Assembly (NCBI GenBank): GCA_938083135.1
Contig: CALLKY010000013.1
Coordinates: 43,692 to 107,691 of the forward strand
Reading direction: 5' to 3'
DNA length: 64,000 bases
Origin: an uncultured Alphaproteobacteria bacterium
GTDB taxonomy: Bacteria > Pseudomonadota > Alphaproteobacteria > Bin95
The notes under the pieces are model-generated. The model saw nothing but the letters and a program-made list of their open reading frames with translations. It was not told the origin of the DNA and searched no databases. How positions within the stretch are numbered: position 1 is the stretch's first letter; each line of letters starts with the position of its first letter. Both the position numbers and the translations under genes were made by a program. Below are positions 53,664 through 62,976 of this stretch, piece by piece.

Positions 53664-54866
53664 GTGGCTAGCAAACGCTATCTCTTCACAAGTGAATCCG
53701 TTTCCGAAGGACACCCGGACAAAATCTGCGACCGGATCTCCGACGCCATTGTCGACGCCTACCTGGCGCGAGACGGGGGCGCAGCCTTTGCCCGCTGCGG
53801 CGTCGAAACACTGGTAACAACAAACTTTGTCACCATTGCTGGTGAAACCCGCAGCCAGGAAGGGTGCGAAGTCAGCCACGAAGAAATGGAAGCACTCGCC
53901 CGCGCTGCCATTAAGGACATCGGCTACGACCAGGAAAATTTCCATTGGGAGAATGCCAAGGTTCAGGTTGTCGTTCATGGCCAGTCCGCGGAAATCGCTC
54001 AGGGCGTTGATGCGGACGGAAACGCCAAGGATGAAGGCGCTGGCGACCAGGGCCTGATGTTCGGATTCGCATGCCGGGAAACAGATGTCGTCAGCCCAGA
54101 CGTGCTGATGCCTGCCCCCCTGCACTTCAGCCACGAAATCCTGCGCCGCATGGCCGAAACCCGTCACGCCGGTAACCTGCCCGGCATTGGCCCCGATTCG
54201 AAAAGCCAGGTGACGTTGGAATATGTGGACGGCAAGCCCGTTCGCGCGTCCTCCATCGTTGTTTCAACGCAGCATGGCGCAAACTTGAGCCAGTCTGACG
54301 TTCGCGAAATCGTGCGCCCCTTTGTTATGGATGTCCTGCCAGATGAAAGCTGGATGTGCCCGGAAGACGAGTTTTACGTGAACCCAACGGGTTTGTTTGT
54401 CATTGGCGGCCCAGATAGTGATGCGGGTCTGACAGGCCGTAAAATCATCGTTGACACCTATGGCGGTGCGAGCCCCCATGGCGGCGGCGCATTTTCTGGC
54501 AAGGACCCAAGCAAGGTTGACCGGTCCGCCGCCTACGCCACACGCTATCTCGCTAAAAACGTGGTTGCTGCAGGCCTCGCGGACAAATGCACAATCCAGG
54601 TCTCTTACGCCATCGGCATCTCGAAGCCGCTGTCCGTGTATGTGGACACGCACGGCACAGGCGTGGAACCAGATAATCGTATTGCCGCTGCCGTCCAAGA
54701 GTGCATGGACTTGAGCCCGCGTGGCATCCGCGAACATCTGCAGCTGAATAAGCCAATCTATGAGCCAAGCGCCGCCTATGGTCACTTTGGCCGCACACCC
54801 ACCGCAGCCGGCCACTTCTCCTGGGAGAAGACGAATCTGGTCGATGCCCTGAAGGCTGCGATCTGA
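53664..54866 (+). CDS. metK: Methionine adenosyltransferase (S-adenosylmethionine synthase)
   Basis: A 400-residue enzyme that makes SAM from ATP and methionine. Signatures: [12 protein letters not shown] near the start, [10 protein letters not shown], and [17 protein letters not shown]. The GTG at 53664 gives the normal family start M-A-S-K-R-Y-L-F and has AGGAAG upstream; an earlier frame start at 53601 adds unlike sequence. The window's SpeD, EgtD and TrmB all consume or use its product. Confidence 0.96.
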   Translation: MASKRYLFTSESVSEGHPDKICDRISDAIVDAYLARDGGAAFARCGVETLVTTNFVTIAGETRSQEGCEVSHEEMEALARAAIKDIGYDQENFHWENAKVQVVVHGQSAEIAQGVDADGNAKDEGAGDQGLMFGFACRETDVVSPDVLMPAPLHFSHEILRRMAETRHAGNLPGIGPDSKSQVTLEYVDGKPVRASSIVVSTQHGANLSQSDVREIVRPFVMDVLPDESWMCPEDEFYVNPTGLFVIGGPDSDAGLTGRKIIVDTYGGASPHGGGAFSGKDPSKVDRSAAYATRYLAKNVVAAGLADKCTIQVSYAIGISKPLSVYVDTHGTGVEPDNRIAAAVQECMDLSPRGIREHLQLNKPIYEPSAAYGHFGRTPTAAGHFSWEKTNLVDALKAAI

Positions 54867-55576
54867 GCGACCAACGACCCACGGCTGACGCCGCGACGCG
54901 CTATTATGGCCGTCGCGTCGGCCGCCCGCTCAGGCCTGGCCGGGCCGCATTGCTGGAAACACGCCTGCCAGAGCTTTCCGTGCCAGACCCGGCGAGCGGC
55001 CCGCTCGATCTCGCATCATTGTTCGATTCGCCGAAGCGGGCACTCTGGCTCGAAATCGGCTTTGGCGCTGGTGAGCATCTTGTTTGGCAGGCGGAGCAGA
55101 ACCCGGATATCGGCTTGATCGGCGCTGAGCCGTTCTTGAACGGGCTCACAGCCTGCATTTCCGCGATAGACGATTCCGGCGTTAAGAACGTGCGTTTGCA
55201 CGGTGAAGATGCGCGTCCTCTGCTGGAGGCGCTGCCGGAAGCGTCTGTACAGAAGCTATTTGTGCTCCACCCTGATCCCTGGCGGAAACGGCGGCACTGG
55301 GAACGGCGGATCATTGGTCCACAAGGCCTAGACCTGATGGCCCGTGTATTGGCTGATGGTGGCGAGCTGCGTACAGCCACCGATCACGCGGGCTATCAGA
55401 TTTGGATGCTCCGCCATCTCTGCGCTGATCGGCGGTTCGAATGGCTTGCAGAAACGGCAGATGATTGGCGCGTGCGGCCTGATGATTGGCCGGAAACGCG
55501 CTATGCCGCGAAGGCCGTGCGCGAAGGCCGGCCGATTGCGCTATTGCGTTTCCGAAGGTGCCCACGCGCCGCTTGA
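54863..55576 (+). CDS. trmB: tRNA (guanine-N7-)-methyltransferase, probable CTG start
   Basis: The enzyme puts m7G46 on tRNA using SAM. The usual frame start, a TTG at 54950, cuts off the conserved N-terminus: upstream in the same frame are [14 protein letters not shown], the family's first signature. No ATG, GTG or TTG exists between metK's end and that signature, but a CTG at 54863 overlaps the metK stop (CTGA) and has GAAGG about seven bases upstream. With it the protein has 237 residues, normal for the family. Later motifs: [20 protein letters not shown] and T-D-H-A-G-Y. Confidence 0.85.
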   Translation: MSDQRPTADAATRYYGRRVGRPLRPGRAALLETRLPELSVPDPASGPLDLASLFDSPKRALWLEIGFGAGEHLVWQAEQNPDIGLIGAEPFLNGLTACISAIDDSGVKNVRLHGEDARPLLEALPEASVQKLFVLHPDPWRKRRHWERRIIGPQGLDLMARVLADGGELRTATDHAGYQIWMLRHLCADRRFEWLAETADDWRVRPDDWPETRYAAKAVREGRPIALLRFRRCPRAA

Positions 55577-55669
55577 AATAGCCCCATAGCCGCCCCATTC
55601 CCGCCACGATTGGCGCCCATCTTCTTCATCAAGCGTCGGGCGAGGAACCGGCGCCGGAGTTGTGTTCAT
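55541..55669 (-). CDS. Very small open frame between trmB and ccmA, doubtful
   Basis: A 42-codon frame on the minus strand starting at an ATG with a purine-rich stretch (GAGGAGGG) about ten bases upstream. The product is Pro-rich then W-R-E-W-G-G-Y-G-A-I. It overlaps the last 36 bases of trmB. No family recognised and no partner gene on this strand, so it is listed only as possible. Confidence 0.22.
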   Translation of the reverse strand: MNTTPAPVPRPTLDEEDGRQSWREWGGYGAISSGAWAPSETQ

Positions 55670-55845
55670 CACACTCTCGCCCTCCTCACGCGGCCGGTAG
55701 ATCCCCCCTCTGCCGGCCGCACCCATTTGTGACATCTGCCTGATTACGCAATGGGTTGGTTTGGGCTATAGGTTCTGTCTGCCAGATGCCATTGCTTCAA
55801 CAAGGAAGTCGAAGGCTGGCAGGTTGAAACAATGACCGGCTGTCC

Positions 55846-56520
55846 ATGCCCATTTTAGACGTACAAGACTTGGCCTGTAGACGCGGCGGACGCATATTGT
55901 TCGCAGGCCTGGATTTCTCGTTGTCCGAAGGCGACGCGGCGCTGGCCCTTGGTCGCAATGGCGCAGGCAAATCCAGCCTGCTGCGGGTGCTAGCCGGCCT
56001 CATCCCGCCTTTCACTGGCAGTATCAGATGGAATGGTGAGGATGTGCGCCGGGAACCATATGAATTCCGCAGCGCCATGCGTTATGTCGGCCATGCAGAT
56101 GGGCTCCAGACCAATTTAACCGTCATCCAGAACCTGCATTATTGGGCTGCCCTATACCGGGCCTCAACAAGCCGGGACGCATTGGAGCAAGCCCTTGCCG
56201 CTGTTGGCCTGGATGAATTGGCGGACTTACCCGCGCGTATGCTCTCCGCTGGTCAACGCCGCCGACTGGCCCTGGCGCGCCCTATCGCAACACAGCCCGG
56301 CGGACTGTGGCTGTTGGATGAGCCAACCGTCGCGCTCGACCGCCCCTCAATCGTCAAAATCGAAGCCGCGATCACGGCATTTCGCGCAGGCGGGGGGATT
56401 GTAATCGCATCAACGAATGCGCCGCTCACCTTGCCAAACGCACAAGAAATTGATGTCGCCGCTGCGATACCGAGCCCAGAAGACGCGTTCGGGGATGCAT
56501 TCGAGGATGCGCTTCTATGA
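55846..56520 (+). CDS. ccmA: Heme ABC exporter ATP-binding protein CcmA
   Basis: A 224-residue ABC ATPase. Walker A is G-R-N-G-A-G-K-S (36-43), the signature is L-S-A-G-Q-R-R-R, and Walker B is L-W-L-L-D-E-P-T-V-A-L-D. With CcmB and CcmC it loads heme onto CcmE for cytochrome c maturation. It opens the ccm operon; its stop overlaps ccmB by four bases. The 269 bases before it should hold the operon promoter. Confidence 0.94.
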   Translation: MPILDVQDLACRRGGRILFAGLDFSLSEGDAALALGRNGAGKSSLLRVLAGLIPPFTGSIRWNGEDVRREPYEFRSAMRYVGHADGLQTNLTVIQNLHYWAALYRASTSRDALEQALAAVGLDELADLPARMLSAGQRRRLALARPIATQPGGLWLLDEPTVALDRPSIVKIEAAITAFRAGGGIVIASTNAPLTLPNAQEIDVAAAIPSPEDAFGDAFEDALL

Positions 56521-57182
56521 CTGCGTTCATGGCCACACTATCCCGCGATCTGCTGATCGCCCGCCGCGAAGGCGGTGAGAGCCTGCTTGCGGTCATTTTC
56601 TTTGTGCTGGGCGCCATGCTTTTTCCGCTGGGCGTGGGGCCAGAAGGTAAGCTACTGGCGCTCATGGCGGCGGGCGTTATTTGGGTGATGGCACTGCTGG
56701 CCACATTGCTGGCGCTCGACCGGCTGTTCCAGGCTGATTGGCGTGATGGAACGCTGGAGCTCATGGCCCTTGCCCCAGATTCGCTAACGCTGGTCGTCGC
56801 GGCCAAATGTCTCGCGCATTGGCTGGTGACGGGGCTACCGATGGTGATTGCCGCACCGGTGATGGCGCTGCTGCTAAACCTGCCGCCTGAAGGCTGGCCC
56901 CCACTTTTAGCGGCCTTATTGATTGGCAGCCCCGCCCTTAGCTTTATCGGCGCTATTTGTGCCGCGTTGATTGTTGGTGCCAGACGTGGAGGCGTTTTAA
57001 TGACGCTCCTCGCACTTCCGCTGTATATTCCTACATTAATCTTCGGAGCTGGTGCCGTGCAGGCGGCTATTGGCGGATTCGATCCGTCAGCACATCTGGC
57101 GGCGTTGGGGGCAATTACTTTAGCGGCGATCGCACTTTGCCCATGGGCAGCGGCGGCGGCGCTAAGACAGGCGATGGAGTAG
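56517..57182 (+). CDS. ccmB: Heme exporter protein CcmB
   Basis: A 221-residue membrane protein with six hydrophobic segments. The start R-D-L-L-I-A-R-R-E-G-G-E-S and the segment L-L-A-L-D-R-L-F-Q-A-D-W-R-D-G-T-L-E are typical of CcmB. Its start overlaps ccmA and its stop is three bases before ccmC. Confidence 0.92.
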   Translation: MTAFMATLSRDLLIARREGGESLLAVIFFVLGAMLFPLGVGPEGKLLALMAAGVIWVMALLATLLALDRLFQADWRDGTLELMALAPDSLTLVVAAKCLAHWLVTGLPMVIAAPVMALLLNLPPEGWPPLLAALLIGSPALSFIGAICAALIVGARRGGVLMTLLALPLYIPTLIFGAGAVQAAIGGFDPSAHLAALGAITLAAIALCPWAAAAALRQAME

Positions 57183-57185
57183 TGA

Positions 57186-57956
57186 GTGGCGGAAGCGATG
57201 GCGTCTCCTAATCCGAGTGGCGGTTTTTGGCACCGTCTAGCGAACCCGGCACGGTTTCAACGCCTGTCCGCATGGCTCATGCCATGGCTGGTGCTGATTA
57301 CGCTCGGCTGCTTTGGCGCGGGGCTCTACTATGGCCTTTACGCCTCCCCCATCGATTATCAGCAGAAGGACACTGTGCGCATCATGTATGTGCACGTTCC
57401 CGCTGCATGGCTTGCGATGATGAGCTATTCGACCTTGGCAATTTCAGGGTTCGTGGCTTTGGTCTGGCGACACCCACTAGCGGACGTTGCTGGTGCTGCA
57501 ACCGCACCCATCGGGGCGGTTTTCACGTTCCTGGCACTCTTTACTGGTGCAATCTGGGGCCAACCCACTTGGGGGACTTGGTGGGTGTGGGATGCGCGAC
57601 TGACATCCGTATTGATCCTGTTCTTTATGTTCTTGGGCTATATCGCCATCCGCAATGCGTTCGATGATCAAGCACGGGCCGGGCGCGCGGCCTCACTGCT
57701 GGCGATTGTCGGGGTGGTGATCCTGCCAATCATCAAATTCTCCGTCGATTGGTGGAATACGCTGCACCAACCGGCCAGCGTATCTAAGCTCAGCGGTTCA
57801 TCCATGGACCCGGCAATGCTACGACCGCTGCTGATCATGGCTGTCGCATACATGGCGCTGTTCGGCGTGCTGCTGCTGCTGCGCATGCGTTTGGAATTAA
57901 CGCGTCGTCGGGTTGAAGCACTGCAGATGGCCAGAGCAGGAGCAGCGACCCCATGA
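57186..57956 (+). CDS. ccmC: Heme ABC transporter permease CcmC
   Basis: A 256-residue membrane protein with six hydrophobic segments and the tryptophan-rich heme-handling motif W-G-T-W-W-V-W-D-A-R-L-T-S between conserved histidines (H-V-P near residue 66, and T-L-H-Q later). It presents heme to CcmE. The listed start is a GTG; an in-frame ATG 12 bases later is possible. Its stop overlaps ccmD by four bases. Confidence 0.94.
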   Translation: MAEAMASPNPSGGFWHRLANPARFQRLSAWLMPWLVLITLGCFGAGLYYGLYASPIDYQQKDTVRIMYVHVPAAWLAMMSYSTLAISGFVALVWRHPLADVAGAATAPIGAVFTFLALFTGAIWGQPTWGTWWVWDARLTSVLILFFMFLGYIAIRNAFDDQARAGRAASLLAIVGVVILPIIKFSVDWWNTLHQPASVSKLSGSSMDPAMLRPLLIMAVAYMALFGVLLLLRMRLELTRRRVEALQMARAGAATP

Positions 57957-58186
57957 CTGACGACATGAGCCCGTTGATGCACTTTTTCCATATGGGCGGC
58001 TATTGGCCCTATATCTGGCCCGCCTATGGCGTCGTGGCTGTGCTATTGATCGGCTTGCTGGTCTGGACACTGGTCGCCCTGAAGCGATCGAGGCTGGAAC
58101 TGGAAGCCCTTGAAGCGCTGGCGCCAAGGCGTCGACGCCGAACTGAAACATCCCCTGCTGGAGGCCCTGACGATGCGCAGCCGTAA
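57953..58186 (+). CDS. ccmD: Heme exporter protein CcmD
   Basis: A 77-residue single-span protein. It begins with a Y-W-P-Y-I-W-P-A-Y segment, then a hydrophobic helix (about 25-43), then a basic tail, all normal for CcmD. It is needed to release holo-CcmE from CcmC. The end overlaps the ccmE start by 14 bases. Confidence 0.9.
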   Translation: MTDDMSPLMHFFHMGGYWPYIWPAYGVVAVLLIGLLVWTLVALKRSRLELEALEALAPRRRRRTETSPAGGPDDAQP

Positions 58187-58649
58187 ACGCCAACGCCTCT
58201 GGATCGCCTGTATTGGGCTGATCCTCCTCGGTGCCGCAACAGCCCTCGCGCTGAATGCGTTTGAAGATAATCTGGTTTTCTTCCACGGGCCGAGCGACAT
58301 TGCCGCGGGCAAAGTCGAGCAAGGCCGGTTGATCCGCATTGGCGGGCTTGTTCAGGAAAATAGCGTCAATAAAATCGCCAACACGGCCAAAATAGAGTTC
58401 CGCATCACAGATGGCGTGGCTGCCACACCAGTGGTGTTTGAGGGCATTCTGCCGGATCTGTTCCGGGAAGGTCAGGGCGTTGTCGCGAATGGGCGGCTAG
58501 ACGCGAACGGGTTGTTCACAGCCTCCGAAATTCTGGCCAAGCACGATGAAAACTATATGCCGCCGGAAGTCGTTGAAGCCTTAAAGAAATCCGGCCAATG
58601 GAAAATGGGCGGGGGTGCTGCACCCAATGCCGCAGGAGGCAATTCATGA
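58173..58649 (+). CDS. ccmE: Cytochrome c maturation heme chaperone CcmE
   Basis: A 158-residue periplasm-facing protein with an N-terminal anchor (about 9-28) and a beta-barrel domain. The heme-binding His124 lies in H-D-E-N-Y, with Tyr128 as the usual axial ligand. The start at 58173 (M-R-S-R-K-R-Q-R) fits the family; the longer frame from 58110 overlaps ccmD more heavily. Its stop overlaps ccmF as ATGA. Confidence 0.93.
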   Translation: MRSRKRQRLWIACIGLILLGAATALALNAFEDNLVFFHGPSDIAAGKVEQGRLIRIGGLVQENSVNKIANTAKIEFRITDGVAATPVVFEGILPDLFREGQGVVANGRLDANGLFTASEILAKHDENYMPPEVVEALKKSGQWKMGGGAAPNAAGGNS

Positions 58650-60640
58650 TCGCCGAAATAGGCCATTTCGCCCTCATCGCCGCCTTCTTGCTGGCGGGCC
58701 TGCAAGCCACCGTTCCACTATATGGCGCCCATAAAGGCGACCGGGGCATGATGGAACTGGCGCGCTCAACAGCGGTTGGCCAGTTCGCCCTTGTGCTGCT
58801 GGCTTTCGCTGCATTGGTGAATGCCTTCGTGACCAGTGATTTCTCCGTGCTGAACGTCGCGCAGAACAGCCATTCCACCAAGCCGATGCTCTACAAAATC
58901 TCCGGCGCTTGGGGGAACCATGAAGGTTCGCTCCTACTTTGGGCGCTGATCCTTAGCCTATTCGGCGCGATGGTTGCCTGCTTTGGCCGCAATCTGCCGC
59001 CAAGCCTTCGCGCGCGCACACTGGCCATCCAAGGCATGATTGCCCTCGGATTCCTGGCGTTCATGCTCTTCACGTCCAACCCGTTCGACCGCATTCTGGC
59101 CCCGCCTTCCGATGGCGCAGGGCTGAACCCACTGCTGCAAGACCCTGGCTTGGCCTTCCATCCGCCATTCCTGTATTTCGGCTATGTCGGCTTGTCGATC
59201 AGCTTCTCCTTCGCTGTCGCTGCCTTGATTGAAGGCAAGGTTGATGCTGCATGGGCGCGTTGGGTGCGCCCATGGACGCTCGCGGCGTGGTGCGGCCTGA
59301 CCGTTGGCATCGGCCTTGGGTCTTGGTGGGCCTATTATGAGCTCGGTTGGGGCGGCTTCTGGTTCTGGGATCCGGTTGAGAACGCCAGCTTCATGCCGTG
59401 GTTGGCCGCCACTGCCCTGCTGCATTCCGCCATTGTGGTTGAGAAGCGGGATGCGTTGAAAAGCTGGACGATCCTACTTGCCATCGTCGCATTCTCAATG
59501 TCCCTCTTGGGGACATTCTTGGTGCGCTCTGGCGTATTGACCAGCGTCCACGCATTCGCAACGGACCCTGAGCGTGGCGTCTTCATTCTGGCGCTGCTGG
59601 CTGTGACTGTAGGCGGATCGTTGACATTATTTGCGATCCGAGCGCCGAAACTGCAAACCACTGGCGTATTCCAACCGATCAGCCGCGAAGGCGCGTTGCT
59701 GCTGAATAACCTTTTCCTCTCCGCCGCCGCCGCGACTGTCTTGCTTGGCACGCTGTATCCGTTGTTCCTGGATGTGTTGGACGCTGGCAAAGTTTCCGTC
59801 GGCCCACCATTCTTCAACGCCACATTTGGTCCGCTGATGGCCCCTGTGCTGGGCGCTATGGTAATTGGGCCATTCCTTTCCTGGAAACGCGCTGATTTCC
59901 GCCAAGCCATGCAGAAACTATGGCTTGGTGTGGCTGCAGCCGTAACAGCGATTGTGCTGGTGCTGATCTTGTCCGGCGTCGAGGGTATTTTGCCCGCAGT
60001 CGGTGTTGGTGCTGCGGTCTGGATCATCTGCGGGACGCTTCTAGAACTGGCGGACCGGGTGAAGCTTGCCCGCGTGCCATTGACCGAAAGCTGGCGCCGT
60101 GCACGCCGCACACCACGCGCCGCATATGGCATGACGGTTGCTCATTTGGGTGTTGGTCTCGTCGTCGCTGGGGTTTTGGGCGCAACAGTGTTCAAGACCG
60201 AGTCCATCCAGAACATGAAGCCTGGCGATACTGTCGATGTCGCTGGCTATACGTTCACCCTGGACCGGGTAGAGCGCCTGCAAGGCCCGAATTATCAGGC
60301 TGAGCGAGGTGTATTCCGCATCAGCACAGATGGTGAGCAGTTCGCCACCGTTAATGCTGAACGCCGCGCCTATCCTGTTGAGGGCGATACCACAACGGAA
60401 GCTGGCATTCACACCACCTGGGTGGCTGACCTGTACGCCGTGATCGGTGAGGGCAGTCCCACTGCCGGGTGGACGACGCGAATCTACCATAACCCGCTCG
60501 TGCCGTGGATATGGCTTGGAACCATTGTTATGTCGCTTGGCGGTGTTATTTCCCTGACGGACCGGCGCCTGCGTATTGGCGCCCCATCCCGTCGTCGCGC
60601 GCCAACTGGTGGATCATCATCCCCAGCGCCAGCAGAGTAG
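58646..60640 (+). CDS. ccmF: Heme lyase subunit CcmF
   Basis: A 664-residue membrane protein with about 14-15 hydrophobic segments and the heme motif W-G-G-F-W-F-W-D-P-V-E-N-A-S. G-G-A-like S-G-A-W-G-N-H-E-G-S-L-L-L-W and the C-terminal soluble loop before the last helix fit the family. GGAGG precedes the ATG at 58646. With CcmH it attaches heme to apocytochrome c. Confidence 0.95.
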   Translation: MIAEIGHFALIAAFLLAGLQATVPLYGAHKGDRGMMELARSTAVGQFALVLLAFAALVNAFVTSDFSVLNVAQNSHSTKPMLYKISGAWGNHEGSLLLWALILSLFGAMVACFGRNLPPSLRARTLAIQGMIALGFLAFMLFTSNPFDRILAPPSDGAGLNPLLQDPGLAFHPPFLYFGYVGLSISFSFAVAALIEGKVDAAWARWVRPWTLAAWCGLTVGIGLGSWWAYYELGWGGFWFWDPVENASFMPWLAATALLHSAIVVEKRDALKSWTILLAIVAFSMSLLGTFLVRSGVLTSVHAFATDPERGVFILALLAVTVGGSLTLFAIRAPKLQTTGVFQPISREGALLLNNLFLSAAAATVLLGTLYPLFLDVLDAGKVSVGPPFFNATFGPLMAPVLGAMVIGPFLSWKRADFRQAMQKLWLGVAAAVTAIVLVLILSGVEGILPAVGVGAAVWIICGTLLELADRVKLARVPLTESWRRARRTPRAAYGMTVAHLGVGLVVAGVLGATVFKTESIQNMKPGDTVDVAGYTFTLDRVERLQGPNYQAERGVFRISTDGEQFATVNAERRAYPVEGDTTTEAGIHTTWVADLYAVIGEGSPTAGWTTRIYHNPLVPWIWLGTIVMSLGGVISLTDRRLRIGAPSRRRAPTGGSSSPAPAE

Positions 60641-60656
60641 TAGGACCAACCAGCCC

Positions 60657-61202
60657 ATGCGCCGCCTGCTCTACTTTCTGCCGCTCGTAATCTGCCTCGG
60701 CATCGCCTTGTTCTTCTATCGGGGGCTTGATCTGAACCCCCGTGACCTGCCGTCAGCGCTGATCAATAAGCCAGCGCCAGAATTCTCACTGCCTGCATTG
60801 CCAGGCCGTGACATTCAGCGGGCCGACGATGGCTTGGCGCGCACAGACCTCACTACCGGTAAGCCAGTGGTCGTGAATGTCTGGGCCTCCTGGTGCATTC
60901 CATGCGTTGCAGAGCATCCGCTTGTTGATCGGTTGGCGAAGCGCGAAGGCGTTACCGTGCATGGCATCAACTACCGGGACCGCCCCGATGCGGCTGCCGC
61001 ATGGCTGAAACGGCTTGGCGATCCATATGCCAAGGTCGGCAAGGACGAAAGCGGCCGCGTGAGCATTGATTGGGGCGTCTACGGTGTGCCCGAAACCTAT
61101 GTGATTGATGGTAACGGTGTCATTCTGTACCGCCATGCGGGCGCGTTATCGCCCGAAATTCTTGAGCGCAAGATTTTGCCGCTCGTGAAGGGAGCTGGAT
61201 GA
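60657..61202 (+). CDS. ccmG: Thiol:disulfide interchange protein CcmG/DsbE
   Basis: A 181-residue membrane-anchored thioredoxin-like protein. An N-terminal helix (about 5-21) is followed by the redox site W-A-S-W-C-I-P-C (Cys80, Cys83), and Y-G-V-P-E-T-Y with the conserved cis-proline. It reduces apocytochrome or CcmH. The start at 60657 is chosen over a longer frame because it opens with the signal-anchor M-R-R-L-L. Confidence 0.92.
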   Translation: MRRLLYFLPLVICLGIALFFYRGLDLNPRDLPSALINKPAPEFSLPALPGRDIQRADDGLARTDLTTGKPVVVNVWASWCIPCVAEHPLVDRLAKREGVTVHGINYRDRPDAAAAWLKRLGDPYAKVGKDESGRVSIDWGVYGVPETYVIDGNGVILYRHAGALSPEILERKILPLVKGAG

Positions 61203-61693
61203 TGCGCCTGATCTCTGCCGTGTTCTTGGCTCTATCCCTTTTGGCGAGCCCAGCCGCCGCCGTGCTGCCTGATGAAGTGCTGGATGACCCCGCACTGGAA
61301 TCCCGCGCCCGCGAACTCTCCCTCGAGTTACGCTGTCTCGTATGCCAAAACCAATCCATCGACGACAGCAATGCTGAGCTCGCGCGGGATTTGCGCCTGC
61401 TGGTGCGTGAGCGCCTTGTTGCAGGCGACACGAACGAAGAAGCGATGGCCTATATCCGGGCGCGCTATGGCGATTTTGTGCTGCTGCGCCCGCCGGTTCA
61501 ACGGTCGACCTACCTTTTATGGTTCGGCCCAATTGGGATTGTGTTCGCAGGCATCGCTATCGTCATCGTGACGTCACGCCGCCGTCGCAAAAATGCTGCT
61601 GCCGCAACGCCGTCAGCTCCATTATCCAGTACTGAACGCACGCGGCTAGATGCAGCGCTCGCCAGAGAAGATGACAACGGAGACCGAGCCTAA
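61199..61693 (+). CDS. ccmH: Cytochrome c-type biogenesis protein CcmH
   Basis: A 164-residue protein with a signal peptide, the redox motif L-R-C-L-V-C-Q (Cys46, Cys49), and one membrane helix (about 104-124). It reduces the CXXCH cysteines of apocytochrome for CcmF. This is the short form, with the TPR part carried by the separate ccmI. It overlaps ccmG by four bases and ccmI by one. Confidence 0.92.
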   Translation: MMRLISAVFLALSLLASPAAAVLPDEVLDDPALESRARELSLELRCLVCQNQSIDDSNAELARDLRLLVRERLVAGDTNEEAMAYIRARYGDFVLLRPPVQRSTYLLWFGPIGIVFAGIAIVIVTSRRRRKNAAAATPSAPLSSTERTRLDAALAREDDNGDRA

Positions 61694-62976
61694 TGAGCGG
61701 TACGATATTCTGGGCTGCCGCTGCAGTTATTTCGATAGCCGTTACGCTGATTGTAGCGACCCCCTTGCTGCGCGCCGGGCAACGCATAGGTGGGGCTGCC
61801 CGCGCACGCTATGATTTGGCGGTCTTCCGTGATCAATTGAAGGAGGTTGAGCGGGATCAGGAAACTGGCCTGCTGTCCCCCACCGAAGCGATTGCCGCCA
61901 AGGGCGAGATTGAACGCCGGATGCTCCGCGCGGTCGATGGTGATGTGGATGCACTGGAAGCCCCGGATGAGGAAGCGACACCGCCAGCGTCTGCCGCCGC
62001 ATTTCCGCTGGCACTGGGCATCGTCGTTGCGGGTGCCGTGATAGCGCTCTATTTGAACACCGGGCAGCCAGGCATGGGCGACGCGCCACTATCGCTCCGC
62101 ACGGACCTGCAAACGGCTGCACGTGGCCCAGCACAAGCCAGCGGTGGTGCAGACGGCGCTGCAATGCAGGCGCAACTCCGCCAGCGCCTGGCGGACAACC
62201 CAAATGACATGGCTGGATGGGTCACCCTCGCCCGGACCGAACGGGTGCTCGGCAATCACCCTGAAGCCGTCCGCGCGTTTGAGCGGGCAATTGAACTCGC
62301 TGGCCGCAACGCGACCGCAGACCTGATCGCGGACTATGGCGAAGCCCAAGTATTTGAGGCCTTTGGCACCGTCAGCCCTCGCGCCATTGAGACCTTTGAG
62401 AACGCGCTTGAAAAGGACCCCGGCGAAATCAAATCCCGCTTTTATATCGCAGAAGGCCGGGCCCAATCTGGCGACTATGCAGGCGCTATCGCCCTTTGGC
62501 GCGGCCTAACTGCTGATGCGCCGCCTGATGCCCCATGGGTAGGTGAGGTCCGTGCGCGCATTGCGAACGCGGCCATGAAGGGCAATATCATGCCCATGCA
62601 GGTCCAACCTGAACGCCCGAGCGGCAATGCTAGGCCCGCGAGCGGGTTGAGCGGTGCGATTGCGGGCGAGGCTGCGCCGACTGCAGATGATGTGCAAGCT
62701 GTGCAGGAAATGGCGCCGCAGGACCAAACCGCATTCATTCGCTCCATGGTGCAGCGCCTTGCTGACAAAATGGAAGAAAACCCGGATGACGTTGACGGCT
62801 GGCTCCGCCTTGGCCGCGCCTATCAAGTGCTGGAAGACCAGGAGAAATCCAAAGCCGCATTCGGCCAGGCCAAACGCCGCCTGGAAGAAATTCTGGCGAA
62901 TATTCCAGAGACCTCTCCGAACCGCGCCAGTTTGCTCGAAACGCTTGCCGAAGTTGATGGGATCCTCGCCCAATGA
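61693..62976 (+). CDS. ccmI: c-type cytochrome biogenesis protein CcmI
   Basis: A 427-residue protein with two membrane helices near the N-terminus (about 3-22 and 95-115) around a cytoplasmic loop, R-Y-D-L-A-V-F-R-D-Q-L-K-E-V-E-R-D being conserved, and a periplasmic TPR domain that binds apocytochrome C-termini (repeats about 170-270 and 340-410). It ends the ccm set. Its stop overlaps the next gene by four bases. Confidence 0.9.
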   Translation: MSGTIFWAAAAVISIAVTLIVATPLLRAGQRIGGAARARYDLAVFRDQLKEVERDQETGLLSPTEAIAAKGEIERRMLRAVDGDVDALEAPDEEATPPASAAAFPLALGIVVAGAVIALYLNTGQPGMGDAPLSLRTDLQTAARGPAQASGGADGAAMQAQLRQRLADNPNDMAGWVTLARTERVLGNHPEAVRAFERAIELAGRNATADLIADYGEAQVFEAFGTVSPRAIETFENALEKDPGEIKSRFYIAEGRAQSGDYAGAIALWRGLTADAPPDAPWVGEVRARIANAAMKGNIMPMQVQPERPSGNARPASGLSGAIAGEAAPTADDVQAVQEMAPQDQTAFIRSMVQRLADKMEENPDDVDGWLRLGRAYQVLEDQEKSKAAFGQAKRRLEEILANIPETSPNRASLLETLAEVDGILAQ

